From positions 967,501-1,031,500 of the forward strand of contig NZ_CP136594.1 in NCBI RefSeq assembly GCF_032852305.1: a stretch of 64,000 nt of DNA. Direction: 5' to 3'. The notes beneath the pieces were generated by a model. That model was not told where the DNA came from, searched no databases, and worked only from the letters and a program-made list of their open reading frames with translations. Origin of the DNA: Parasphingorhabdus sp. SCSIO 66989 (GTDB lineage: Bacteria; Pseudomonadota; Alphaproteobacteria; Sphingomonadales; Sphingomonadaceae). The translations under genes and the position numbers were made by a program. This document shows, piece after piece, positions 48,906 to 57,088 of this stretch; the stretch's first letter is position 1; each line of letters opens with the position of its first letter.

Positions 48906-49363
48906 CCGATACGCGTCAGGTCGGCAGCGGTGCCTTCTGGCTGACGCTGGGAGCGGTGCTTAGCTTCCTCGCAGCGCTGCTGCATATTGGCTGTATAGCG
49001 CTTGGGCCAGACTGGTTTCGCTTTTTCGGGGCACCGGAAGATCTGATCCTTGCCTATGAAAATGGCGATAACCGGCTCATCTGGGTAACGCTTTTCATAA
49101 CGCTCATCTTAAGTATCTGGGGCCTGTATGCGCTTTCCGGTGCAGGGCGTATCGTGCGGCTGCCCTTATTGGGGCTTGGCCTTGTAACTATTGCGGGCAT
49201 CTATCTTTTGCGCGGGCTGCTGCTGATACCGGCCATGCTTTATGTGCCCTATCCGGAAGGTGCATTTGACTATTGGTCATCGGCTATCGTGCTCATCTAT
49301 GCAATTGTGCATATCATTGGCATCTGGAAAAGCTGGCCGCGCTGGAGCAGGGAAAAGCCATGA
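48902..49363 (+). CDS. Small membrane protein
   Basis: The CTG at 48902 is proposed as start because GAGGTG lies five bases upstream; the GTG at 48956 gives a shorter protein cut in the first helix. It would have 153 residues and about four hydrophobic segments: [59 protein letters not shown] and [18 protein letters not shown]. The function is unknown. The next gene overlaps its stop (ATGA). Confidence 0.75.
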   Translation: MTDTRQVGSGAFWLTLGAVLSFLAALLHIGCIALGPDWFRFFGAPEDLILAYENGDNRLIWVTLFITLILSIWGLYALSGAGRIVRLPLLGLGLVTIAGIYLLRGLLLIPAMLYVPYPEGAFDYWSSAIVLIYAIVHIIGIWKSWPRWSREKP

Positions 49364-50328
49364 AAATCCTGCTCACTGGATCATCAGGTTGGCTGGGGCG
49401 GTATCTAGCGCCGTTGCTGATGCAGCATGGGCATCAGGTGATTGGTCTCGACGTTGCACCGGGCGAGCATACACAGATTATCGCCACAGTGGCGGATCGC
49501 GCCGCAGTTGATCGCGCCTTTGCTGATAATGGCATTGAGGCGGTGATCCATGGCGGGGCGCTGCATAAGCCGGATATTGCGCGCTATCCGGCGAAGGCCT
49601 TTGTCGATGTCAATGTGGCCGGGACACTTAATCTGCTTGAAGCAGCGATTGCGGCGGGACATGACCGCTTTATCTTCACCTCGACCACCTCATTGATGAT
49701 CCGCGCCGATGTGCGTGCGGGTAAGGCGGGTGGAGCAACTAAGGCCTTCTGGCTCGATGAAGATTTCGGGCCGCTGAAGCCGCGCAATATCTACGGCGTC
49801 ACCAAACGCGCTGCCGAGCATCTGTGCCGCCTCTATCATGAGTTGCATGGCATCAATGTCGCGATACTGCGCACCGGGCGCTTCTTTCCCGAAGAGGATG
49901 ACACGCATCGCGATCTTTCCGGCCCCAATCGCAAGGCGAATGAGTTTCTTAATCGCCGCCTGACCGTGGAAGATGCGGCGATGGCGCATCTGCAGGCGCT
50001 GGATAAGGGTCCGGGGCTGGGATGTGAGACTTTTATCCTCTCTGCGCCCCCGCCGTTCAAGCCGGATGAGGCGGTGGAGCTTATAAACGACGCACAAGCG
50101 GTGATCGCGCGCTATTTCCCTGATGCAGCAGAGCTTTACGCCGCGCGCGGCTGGCAGCTGCCGAACTATATCGACCGGGTCTATGATCCCGCCAAGGCGC
50201 AGGCGATGTTGGGCTGGCAGCCGGATACGGATTTCGCTGCGATACTGTCGGCGTTACGCGATGATACGCCATTGCCCTTTGCCCATGATGCCAGCTATGT
50301 TTCGCCCAAGGAGCGCGGCGCGGCATAG
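49360..50328 (+). CDS. NAD-dependent epimerase/dehydratase family protein
   Basis: The ATG at 49360 gives 322 residues; longer frames would overlap the upstream gene. The Rossmann motif is ILLTGSSGWLGRYLAPLL, with VHGGALHKPDIAR-like sequence and the YxxxK pair in NIYGVTKRAAEHLCRLYHE. The catalytic core is of the extended SDR type, which acts on nucleotide sugars or related substrates. It is in the scoA operon on the same strand. Confidence 0.9.
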   Translation: MKILLTGSSGWLGRYLAPLLMQHGHQVIGLDVAPGEHTQIIATVADRAAVDRAFADNGIEAVIHGGALHKPDIARYPAKAFVDVNVAGTLNLLEAAIAAGHDRFIFTSTTSLMIRADVRAGKAGGATKAFWLDEDFGPLKPRNIYGVTKRAAEHLCRLYHELHGINVAILRTGRFFPEEDDTHRDLSGPNRKANEFLNRRLTVEDAAMAHLQALDKGPGLGCETFILSAPPPFKPDEAVELINDAQAVIARYFPDAAELYAARGWQLPNYIDRVYDPAKAQAMLGWQPDTDFAAILSALRDDTPLPFAHDASYVSPKERGAA

Positions 50329-50333
50329 GCCTC

Positions 50334-50804
50334 ATGACAAGCTATTATATCTTCAAATACCTGCATATTTTCGGCGTGGTTCTGCTGCTCGGCAATGTCA
50401 CTGTGACTGCAGTATGGAAGGTGTTTGCTGACCGCTCCAAGGACTGGCGCATTATCGCCTTTGGCCAGGCTATGGTGACTGGCACCGATTTCGGCCTCAC
50501 CATCCCCGGCATCATTCTCACCATGGTCGGCGGCTATGGCTTAATCTGGGTCGCGGAATTTAGTCTGTTGGAGCCGGACTGGCTGTTGTGGAGCCAGTTA
50601 ATGTTTATCGCCGCGGGGGTGATCTGGCTCGGCATATTGGTGCCGGTGCAGATCAAACAGGCGCGGCTGGCCAGGGCATTTGCGGGCGAAGAGTCGCTAA
50701 CCCCCGAATATCGCCGCCTCTCGCGCATCTGGATCACCTGGGGCCTGATCAGTTTTGTGCCACTGATGATCGCGATGTATCTGATGATCGCCAAGCCGGG
50801 CTAA
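50334..50804 (+). CDS. DUF2269-like membrane protein
   Basis: The 156-residue protein has four hydrophobic helices, including YIFKYLHIFGVVLLLGNVTV at the start and MFIAAGVIWLGILVPVQIKQ. The N-terminal KYLHIFGVVLLLGNVT pattern and its size fit the DUF2269 group. It follows the epimerase gene by five bases. The function is unknown. Confidence 0.8.
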   Translation: MTSYYIFKYLHIFGVVLLLGNVTVTAVWKVFADRSKDWRIIAFGQAMVTGTDFGLTIPGIILTMVGGYGLIWVAEFSLLEPDWLLWSQLMFIAAGVIWLGILVPVQIKQARLARAFAGEESLTPEYRRLSRIWITWGLISFVPLMIAMYLMIAKPG

Positions 50805-50834
50805 AGGTGACGGAGCGTCTTTGAAAAATAGTGT

Positions 50835-50917
50835 CGTCATTGCGAGGAGCGAAGCGACGCGGCAATCCAGTGCAAGTGCGTGTTGCCCTGGATTGCTTCG
50901 CTACGCTCGCAATGACG
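50835..50917. repeat. Family A palindromic repeat, copy 4
   Basis: CGTCATTGCGAGGAGCGAAG at the left and CTACGCTCGCAATGACG at the right, between convergent DUF2269-like and aguB genes. Confidence 0.92.
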
Positions 50918-50930
50918 AGATGCTTAGGTC

Positions 50931-51794
50931 TTAAATATCCTCCACCAGCCGGCCATATAGCTCGGGCCGGCGGTCGCGGAAGAAGCCCATGCCGGCGCGG
51001 AACAGGCGGGCGGCTTTCAGGTCGATACTGGCGACCAATATGCCTTCCTCATCCGCGCCATATTCGGCGATTTTGTCGCCCTTTTCGTTGGTGATAAAAC
51101 TGTGGCCATAATAGCTTTGGCTGTTGCCGCTGGCGTCTGTTTCGCTGCCGATGCGGTTGCTGGCGATCACCGGCATGGCGTTGGCGGCGGCATGGCCCTG
51201 CATCACCCGTTGCCACATATCGGCGGTGTTGAGCGCGGCATCATAGGGCTCTGAACCGATGGCGGTGGGGTAGAAAAGCAGCTCGGCCCCCATCAATGCC
51301 ATAGCGCGAGCACATTCCGGGTACCATTGGTCCCAACAGATGCCAACACCGATTTTGGTGCCGAACACATCCCAGACTTTGAAGCCGGTATTGCCGGGGC
51401 GGAAATAGAATTTTTCCTCATAGCCCGGGCCATCGGGGATATGGCTTTTGCGATAGACACCCATGATCTCGCCATCGGCGCCGATCATCGCCAGCGAGTT
51501 GTAATGATGCTGGCCATCGCGCTCAAAAAAGCTGGTCGGGATCGCGACCTTTTTGTCTTTCGCCAGCTTCTGCATCGCCTTGACCGAGGGGTGCTCGCTC
51601 ACTGGATGGGCGAGGGCGAACAGGGCTTCATCCTCCAAGGTGCAGAAATAGGGGCCGCTGAACAATTCGGGCGGCAGGATGATCTCCGCGCCCTTGTCCA
51701 CGGCGGCCACTACCATATCGCTGACAGCCGCGATATTCTGCACTTCGCCACCGGCAAGCGGCAATTGCATCGCGGCTATGGTGATGGCCTCCAT
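50931..51794 (-). CDS. aguB: N-carbamoylputrescine amidase
   Basis: The 287-residue nitrilase-fold protein has the catalytic triad: Glu in IILPPELFSGPYFC, Lys in YRKSHIPDGPGYEEKFYF and Cys in GVGICWDQWYPECAR. These segments are typical of AguB. It hydrolyses N-carbamoylputrescine to putrescine, CO2 and ammonia. Agmatine deiminase (aguA) is 3.5 kb away on the same strand. Confidence 0.95.
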   Translation of the reverse strand: MEAITIAAMQLPLAGGEVQNIAAVSDMVVAAVDKGAEIILPPELFSGPYFCTLEDEALFALAHPVSEHPSVKAMQKLAKDKKVAIPTSFFERDGQHHYNSLAMIGADGEIMGVYRKSHIPDGPGYEEKFYFRPGNTGFKVWDVFGTKIGVGICWDQWYPECARAMALMGAELLFYPTAIGSEPYDAALNTADMWQRVMQGHAAANAMPVIASNRIGSETDASGNSQSYYGHSFITNEKGDKIAEYGADEEGILVASIDLKAARLFRAGMGFFRDRRPELYGRLVEDI

Positions 51795-51820
51795 GAGACT
51801 GTGCTCCTTAACTATGAACT

Positions 51821-51901
51821 GTCATTGCGAGGAGCGAAGCGACGAAGCAATCCAGAGCCGCACGAGACGCTCTGGATTGCTTCGCTACGCTCGCAATGAC
51901 G
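51821..51901. repeat. Family A palindromic repeat, copy 5
   Basis: GTCATTGCGAGGAGCGAAGC and CTACGCTCGCAATGACG. The inner left arm reads GACGAAGCAATCC rather than GACGCGGCAATCC. It separates the aguB and first methyltransferase genes. Confidence 0.92.
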
Positions 51902-51911
51902 CAGTTGGGAT

Positions 51912-52799
51912 TTAGCTTTCGGTTTCACCATCACCGGCATCGGCGAGCTTGAACAGCAGCGTCATGCGATCGCTTTCACCGATAGCATCATATTTTTTCT
52001 TGGACTCTTCACCCTCGGCATAGCTGGGCGGCAGGGTCCAGACGCCTTTCTCATAATCGGCGGTGTCATTGGGGTTTGCGTTGACCTCGGATTCAGCGGC
52101 CAGTTCAAAGCCGTGCTTCTCCATAAACGCCACCAGATCAGCCTGTTTGAGATAGCCCTTATTGCCATCGGCATAGTCGGCGGGCGCATCGGCCTTGGCA
52201 CGGTGCTGTACAATACCGATCATGCCATCGGGCTTGAGCGTGGCTTTCAGCGCTTCAATCTCGCCATCGGCAATCCCCCAGCGCATCAGATTGTGCATCA
52301 TGCGGAAGATCAGCACCCGGTCGACCTGGCCATTGAGGTCAGCCGGAATAGCGTTGCCGAAATGGAACGGCAGTTTTTCCGCATCGATACCCAGGCTCTC
52401 GCTCTGCTTCGCTGCGAACGTCTCTCCGCCTTCACGCACACGCGCCATAAAGTCTTCTCCCAGACTTTCGGCGGCCTCTGGTGCGAAGCCAACCGCGACA
52501 TAGCTACCATTTTCGGTGACATAGGGCGCAAGAATGCGGGTGTACCAGCCACCGCCCGGTGCATATTCGATCACGGTATCATCGGCCTCTACGCCAAAGA
52601 AAGCCAGCGTTTCCGCCGGGTTGCGATATTCGTCGCGGGCTTTGTCATCGGCGCGCAGATCGGCAGCCAGAACAGCATCAAGCGCGGCATTGGCCTCTGC
52701 TTCTGCGCCTTGTTCTGTGGGTTCGGCCTCTGTTCCTGCCTGTTCACAGGCGGTGAGGGCAAGAAGTGGCAGGGCCATCAGGGCGAGATAATTGCGCAT
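51912..52799 (-). CDS. Lipoprotein with class I methyltransferase fold
   Basis: The 295-residue protein has a signal ending LLALTACEQA (lipobox Cys18). A methyltransferase-like domain contains DDTVIEYAPGGGWYTRILAP (motif I), a VDRVLIFRMMHNLMRWG segment and MIGIVQHRAKADAP. It is related to COG4798 predicted methyltransferases. A SAM-dependent enzyme outside the cytosol is puzzling, because SAM is not normally exported. It is paralogous to the next upstream gene. Confidence 0.85.
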   Translation of the reverse strand: MRNYLALMALPLLALTACEQAGTEAEPTEQGAEAEANAALDAVLAADLRADDKARDEYRNPAETLAFFGVEADDTVIEYAPGGGWYTRILAPYVTENGSYVAVGFAPEAAESLGEDFMARVREGGETFAAKQSESLGIDAEKLPFHFGNAIPADLNGQVDRVLIFRMMHNLMRWGIADGEIEALKATLKPDGMIGIVQHRAKADAPADYADGNKGYLKQADLVAFMEKHGFELAAESEVNANPNDTADYEKGVWTLPPSYAEGEESKKKYDAIGESDRMTLLFKLADAGDGETES

Positions 52800-52830
52800 G
52801 GTTTTGTCCTTAGTATGTAGGGTTTTGGGG

Positions 52831-53676
52831 TTATTTGGCTTTGCGGAACAACAGGGTCATCCGGTCAGACTCGCCAATGGCGAGATAGCGTTCGCGATCT
52901 TCATCGCCATAGCGCAGGATCGGCGGCAACGTCCAAACGCCACCCTCCCAATCGGCAGGGTCGTTCGGATTGGCATTGATCTCGGAACTGTCGACCAGTT
53001 CAAAGCCATTCAGCTCGAACAGTTTGACGACATAGTTTTGCTTCACATAGCCGCGCGTGCCGCTGGACACATCATAAGGCGCATCAGCCTTGGCGCGATG
53101 CTGCACCACACCGACCATGCCATCGTCCTTGAGCAAGGTGCGCAGTGCGCGCAACTCAGCATCGGCCCTGTTGCCGTTGAGCAGGCCGTGGATGGAGCGG
53201 AAAATCAAAACCCGGTCAACCGTGCCGACTATGTCTTCAGGCGCCTCATCGCTTTCAAAGGCGAGCACCTTTTCAGCGTCAATGCCGGTCCATTCGGCGA
53301 CAATGTCCGGGAAGCGCTCGGGCCAGCTTTTGCTGCGCGCCTCACGCGCACGGTCGCTGAAAGTGCGTCCGTCTGTATCGCCATTGACCGCAATATAACG
53401 GCCTGAGGCGCTGATATAGGGCGCCAGTAAGCGCGTGTACCAACCGCCGCCCGGGGCATATTCCACCACTGTCTGGTCCGGCTTTACCTGAAAAAAGGCG
53501 AGCGTTTCTGCCGGATGGCGATAGGTGTCTCGGGCGCGGTCATCATCGCGGGCAGGTGCGGCCAGCGCAGCCTCCAGCGCGGTATCATCTGCGCTTTCTT
53601 GTGCAACAAGCGGTGCAGTGGTTGCAGCTATTGCCAGCGGGGCAACGGCAAGCGGCAGGGCGTAAAGGGCTTTCAT
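52831..53676 (-). CDS. Exported class I methyltransferase-fold protein
   Basis: The 281-residue protein has a signal peptide (about 1-25) ending PLVAQES. Its domain parallels the neighbouring lipoprotein: VVEYAPGGGWYTRLLAPYIS, VDRVLIFRSIHGLLNG and MVGVVQHRAKADAP. The duplication is tandem, with 31 bases between the two genes. The motif I Gly residues are intact. Function and export are inferred from sequence only. Confidence 0.85.
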   Translation of the reverse strand: MKALYALPLAVAPLAIAATTAPLVAQESADDTALEAALAAPARDDDRARDTYRHPAETLAFFQVKPDQTVVEYAPGGGWYTRLLAPYISASGRYIAVNGDTDGRTFSDRAREARSKSWPERFPDIVAEWTGIDAEKVLAFESDEAPEDIVGTVDRVLIFRSIHGLLNGNRADAELRALRTLLKDDGMVGVVQHRAKADAPYDVSSGTRGYVKQNYVVKLFELNGFELVDSSEINANPNDPADWEGGVWTLPPILRYGDEDRERYLAIGESDRMTLLFRKAK

Positions 53677-53737
53677 GGCATTCTCCCGGGGACTGTAGTT
53701 TTTCTGAGCTGTTCTATAGGCCTATGGTGCGCTGGTC

Positions 53738-55273
53738 TCAATTGGCATTTGCATATTGCGGCAAGGGTTCCGGGCGCGGATAGAGCTCGTCCATCGGTCT
53801 GGATTTGCCATCATCCTGCACCACCCGCACATGCATCCGCCGCAGCCCTCGCGGTTCGCCCACACCGCAGCTATGCGCAATGACTTCAACTTCATGCACC
53901 AGATTATGATGGTAGCTCGCAACCTTGGCCTTTTTATCCTCCGGGTTGAGGCCGCGCTGCAGTCGCGGATTATGGGTGGTGATCCCGGTGGGGCAGGTAT
54001 TCTTGTTGCACTTCAGCGCCTGGATACAGCCGAGTGAGAACATGAAACCACGCGCGGTGTTGATGAAATCGGCACCTGCTGCCAGCGCCAGCGCGACACC
54101 GGCGGGCGTAATCATCTTGCCCGATGCAATGATGCGGATACGGTCACGCAGGCCATAGCGATGGAAAATGTCGGACAGCATCGGCAGGCTTTCCTTGATC
54201 AGCAAGCCGACATTGTCGATCAGCGGCATCGGTGCCGCGCCCGTACCACCATCGCCGCTGTCGAGGGTGAAGAAGTCGGGCGCGCTTTCTATACCGCGTT
54301 CATGAATTGCCTCGCATAGTTCTTCGACCCAGCCATAGGCGCCGAGCACGGCCTTGATGCCGACGGGCTTGCCAGTGACATCACGGACATGATTGATGAA
54401 ATCGAGCAGGTCATCGATCGAATTAATCTCCGGGTGGCGATTGGGTGATATCGAGGCTTCGCCGATCGGGATGCCGCGTGTCTCGGCAATCACCTCGGTA
54501 ACCTTGGCACCCGGCAAGATGCCGCCCTTGCCGGGCTTCGCGCCCTGGCTGAGCTTGATCTCGAACATCCGCACCTGCTCATGCGCGGCGACTTTGCGCA
54601 GTTTGTCATCATTGAGCGAGCCGTCATCATTGCGCACGCCATATTTGGCGGTGCCGATCTGGAACACCAGATCACAGCCACCTTCCAGGTGATAAGGCGA
54701 GATCGCGCCTTCACCGGTATTGAGCCAGCAGCCAGCGATTTTCGCACCATGGCTGAGCGCGCGGACGGCCGGCACCGACAGCGCGCCAAAGCTCATCGCC
54801 GAGATATTGAAAAAGGACGGAGCGTCATAGGGAATGGCGCAATAAGGGCCGATCCGCAGTGGCTTTGTTTCGGCACGGTCCTGATCGAGCACAGGGAAGG
54901 GGCAATTGACAAAGATTGCGGTCCCCGGAGGCGCGAGGCTTTTGGTTGAGCCAAAGGCGACGGTATTGCCTTCGCCCTTGGCCGCGCGGCCAACCCATTC
55001 GCGCTCGGCACGATTGAACGGCAGTTCCTCGCGATCCATGGCGAAGAAATATTGCCGGAAAAACTCGCCCAAAGAACTGAAAAGATAGCGGAAGCGGCCA
55101 ATAACCGGATAGTTACGCCGCACCGCGTCCTTGGTCTGGGTGATGTCGATAACGAACATCACCACAATTGCTGCCAGGATCAGGCCGATGATAAAAACCA
55201 ATATGGAAGTCATGCGGCCGAGCGTTTCCAGCGCGTCCAGATTGCCAATCACGTTCATGATATCTTGTTCCAT
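53738..55273 (-). CDS. FMN-binding glutamate synthase-family protein, membrane-anchored
   Basis: The 511-residue protein has an N-terminal helix (MTSILVFIIGLILAAIVVMF). A GltS/FMN-binding domain follows with FFNISAMSFGALSVPAVRAL, LSQGAKPGKGGILPGAKVTE, FTLDSGDGGTGAAPMPLIDN and CNKNTCPTGITTHN. This is the synthase-like barrel without the glutaminase domain of GltB. It is in line with the agmatine genes. Activity and substrate are not known. Confidence 0.9.
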   Translation of the reverse strand: MEQDIMNVIGNLDALETLGRMTSILVFIIGLILAAIVVMFVIDITQTKDAVRRNYPVIGRFRYLFSSLGEFFRQYFFAMDREELPFNRAEREWVGRAAKGEGNTVAFGSTKSLAPPGTAIFVNCPFPVLDQDRAETKPLRIGPYCAIPYDAPSFFNISAMSFGALSVPAVRALSHGAKIAGCWLNTGEGAISPYHLEGGCDLVFQIGTAKYGVRNDDGSLNDDKLRKVAAHEQVRMFEIKLSQGAKPGKGGILPGAKVTEVIAETRGIPIGEASISPNRHPEINSIDDLLDFINHVRDVTGKPVGIKAVLGAYGWVEELCEAIHERGIESAPDFFTLDSGDGGTGAAPMPLIDNVGLLIKESLPMLSDIFHRYGLRDRIRIIASGKMITPAGVALALAAGADFINTARGFMFSLGCIQALKCNKNTCPTGITTHNPRLQRGLNPEDKKAKVASYHHNLVHEVEVIAHSCGVGEPRGLRRMHVRVVQDDGKSRPMDELYPRPEPLPQYANAN

Positions 55274-55288
55274 CGGCCTATCTCCCGT

Positions 55289-56266
55289 TCAGGCAAAAAG
55301 CGGCTGGCTGGCGCAATGCAGGCTGCCTCCGCCGCTTAATATCGCCGAAGCGGGCAGCGGTAAAATGCTTTTATCGGGCCATATGGCCTGTAACGCGTCC
55401 ACTATCGCCTGATCATATGGTGTGCCGTAAACCGGGACAAAGACGGCCCGATTACCGACTACAAAATTCATATGCGATGCGGGCTGGACGATGCCTTCAC
55501 TCTCCACCCGCCCGGGCGAGGGCAGCCGGATAGTCTCTAGACCAAATGCCGCGGCGCGGTCAGCGGCATCAGCATAGATATCGGCATTGGGATCATCGCC
55601 GCCAGATGCTTCAGGAACTGCCAGCACACCGGGTGCAACAAAGCGGGCAAGATTATCAACATGGCCGTCAGTATGGTCATTGATCAACCCGTCACCAAGC
55701 CAGAGAAGCCGCTCTATGCCCAAGGCTGCGCGCAACGCATCTTCTATATCCTCGCGCCGCATTTGCGGGTTGCGATTGGGGTTGAGCAGGCATTGTTCGG
55801 TGGTCACGCCCAATCCCCTGCCATCGACATCAATCGCGCCGCCCTCCAATATCCAGCCATGATGGTTGGTTGGAAGACCTGCGTCTTTGGCCAGATCGAC
55901 GCCAATGGTCTCGTCCCCAGCAATCCGATATTTGCCACCCCAGCCATTGAAACGGAATATCTGCGCCCGCCGACTGCCATCGGGAGCGCGCGTCACTAAA
56001 GGTCCGGTATCCCGCAGCCAGATGTCGCCATATTCTGCCGGGCTACATTGCACGACAGGATCAACCAGCGATTGGGCAAGGGCCAGGTTACTTGCATTAC
56101 GGCAGATCAAAGATACAGCCTCACCGCTGGCCGCAACGGCATTGGCAAAACCTGCAACCTCGCGCTGCGCCGCCTCCAATTGGCCCGGCCATTCAGTCGC
56201 ATCATGGGGAAACCCGATCCACAGCTTCTCATGAGGCTCCCATTCGGCGGGTAGGCGGTTGGGCAT
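55289..56266 (-). CDS. aguA: Agmatine deiminase
   Basis: The 325-residue protein has the guanidino-modifying fold with LPAEWEPHEKLWIGFPHD, WILEGGAIDVDGRG, the His site LINDHTDGHVDNLARFV and the catalytic Cys near the C-terminus in SGGGSLHCASQPL. AguA converts agmatine to N-carbamoylputrescine and ammonia. It is the upstream partner of aguB in the polyamine route. Confidence 0.96.
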   Translation of the reverse strand: MPNRLPAEWEPHEKLWIGFPHDATEWPGQLEAAQREVAGFANAVAASGEAVSLICRNASNLALAQSLVDPVVQCSPAEYGDIWLRDTGPLVTRAPDGSRRAQIFRFNGWGGKYRIAGDETIGVDLAKDAGLPTNHHGWILEGGAIDVDGRGLGVTTEQCLLNPNRNPQMRREDIEDALRAALGIERLLWLGDGLINDHTDGHVDNLARFVAPGVLAVPEASGGDDPNADIYADAADRAAAFGLETIRLPSPGRVESEGIVQPASHMNFVVGNRAVFVPVYGTPYDQAIVDALQAIWPDKSILPLPASAILSGGGSLHCASQPLFA

Positions 56267-56444
56267 GGGAATGGGTATCCTGAATACTTTTTTGGGATAG
56301 AACGATATGCCAGCCGCTTGCCAGATGCTCTGGTTGGAGACAAGCAGGCATTGCTATCCAAGCATTTGCAGCACATATTGCCCCGTAGCGTTGTTGATGG
56401 CCATATAGCTGCCCGTAATGGCGCAACAGACAACAGGGATCTCA

Positions 56445-57083
56445 GTGACCGCAAAAAAAGCCAGCCTTTCTGATAGCGAGTTCAAGGCTGCGCTGGCGGA
56501 GACTGTGCCGCATTTGCGGGCCTATGGACGCTCGCTTTCGGGTAATCGCGATGTTGCTGATGATCTGGTGCAGGAGGCGCTGCTCCGCGCCTGGAGTGCG
56601 CGCGAGCGGTTTGAGGCGGGGACCAATATCCGCGCCTGGACCTTTATCATTTTGCGCAATGTGTTCCTGTCGCAGATGCGGCGGAACAAATTTGTCGGCG
56701 AATGGGATGAGCTCGCCAGCGACCGGATATTGTCGGCCTCGGGGCAGCAGGATGCGCAGCTTAATCTGGCGGATGTGCAACGGGCTTTGGGGCTGTTGCC
56801 CGAGAGCCAGAGAGAGGCTTTGATATTGGTCGGCGCTGGTGGCTTTTCTTATGAGGAAGCGGCCGAGATTTGCGATGTAGCACTCGGTACGATCAAGAGC
56901 CGGGTCGCGCGTGGTCGGGCGGCGCTGGCGACGATTTTGGATGGTGATAATCTGGAGCGATTGGCCGAGGCCGGGAAGCGTGGTGATAATCCGTTGCGCG
57001 AGATTATGGCCGAGCTCGATCTGTTGAGCGGTGGCCGCTCTGATGTGAATGGTCAATCGGATACAGGCATCCAAGAGGAATAG
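56445..57083 (+). CDS. ecfG: EcfG-type (ECF15) sigma factor
   Basis: The GTG at 56445 is preferred because AGGGAT lies just upstream; an ATG at 56418 adds nine residues. The 212-residue protein has the sigma2 region HLRAYGRSLSGNRDVADDLV and WTFIILRNVFLSQMRR, and the sigma4 region LLPESQREALILVGAGGFSY then EEAAEICDVALGTIKSRVAR. These are EcfG-family segments and match the sigma-like domain of PhyR in role. NepR, its anti-sigma factor, is 50 kb away at 5533. The gene is just upstream of glnE. Confidence 0.85.
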   Translation: MTAKKASLSDSEFKAALAETVPHLRAYGRSLSGNRDVADDLVQEALLRAWSARERFEAGTNIRAWTFIILRNVFLSQMRRNKFVGEWDELASDRILSASGQQDAQLNLADVQRALGLLPESQREALILVGAGGFSYEEAAEICDVALGTIKSRVARGRAALATILDGDNLERLAEAGKRGDNPLREIMAELDLLSGGRSDVNGQSDTGIQEE

Positions 57084-57088
57084 CGCTG

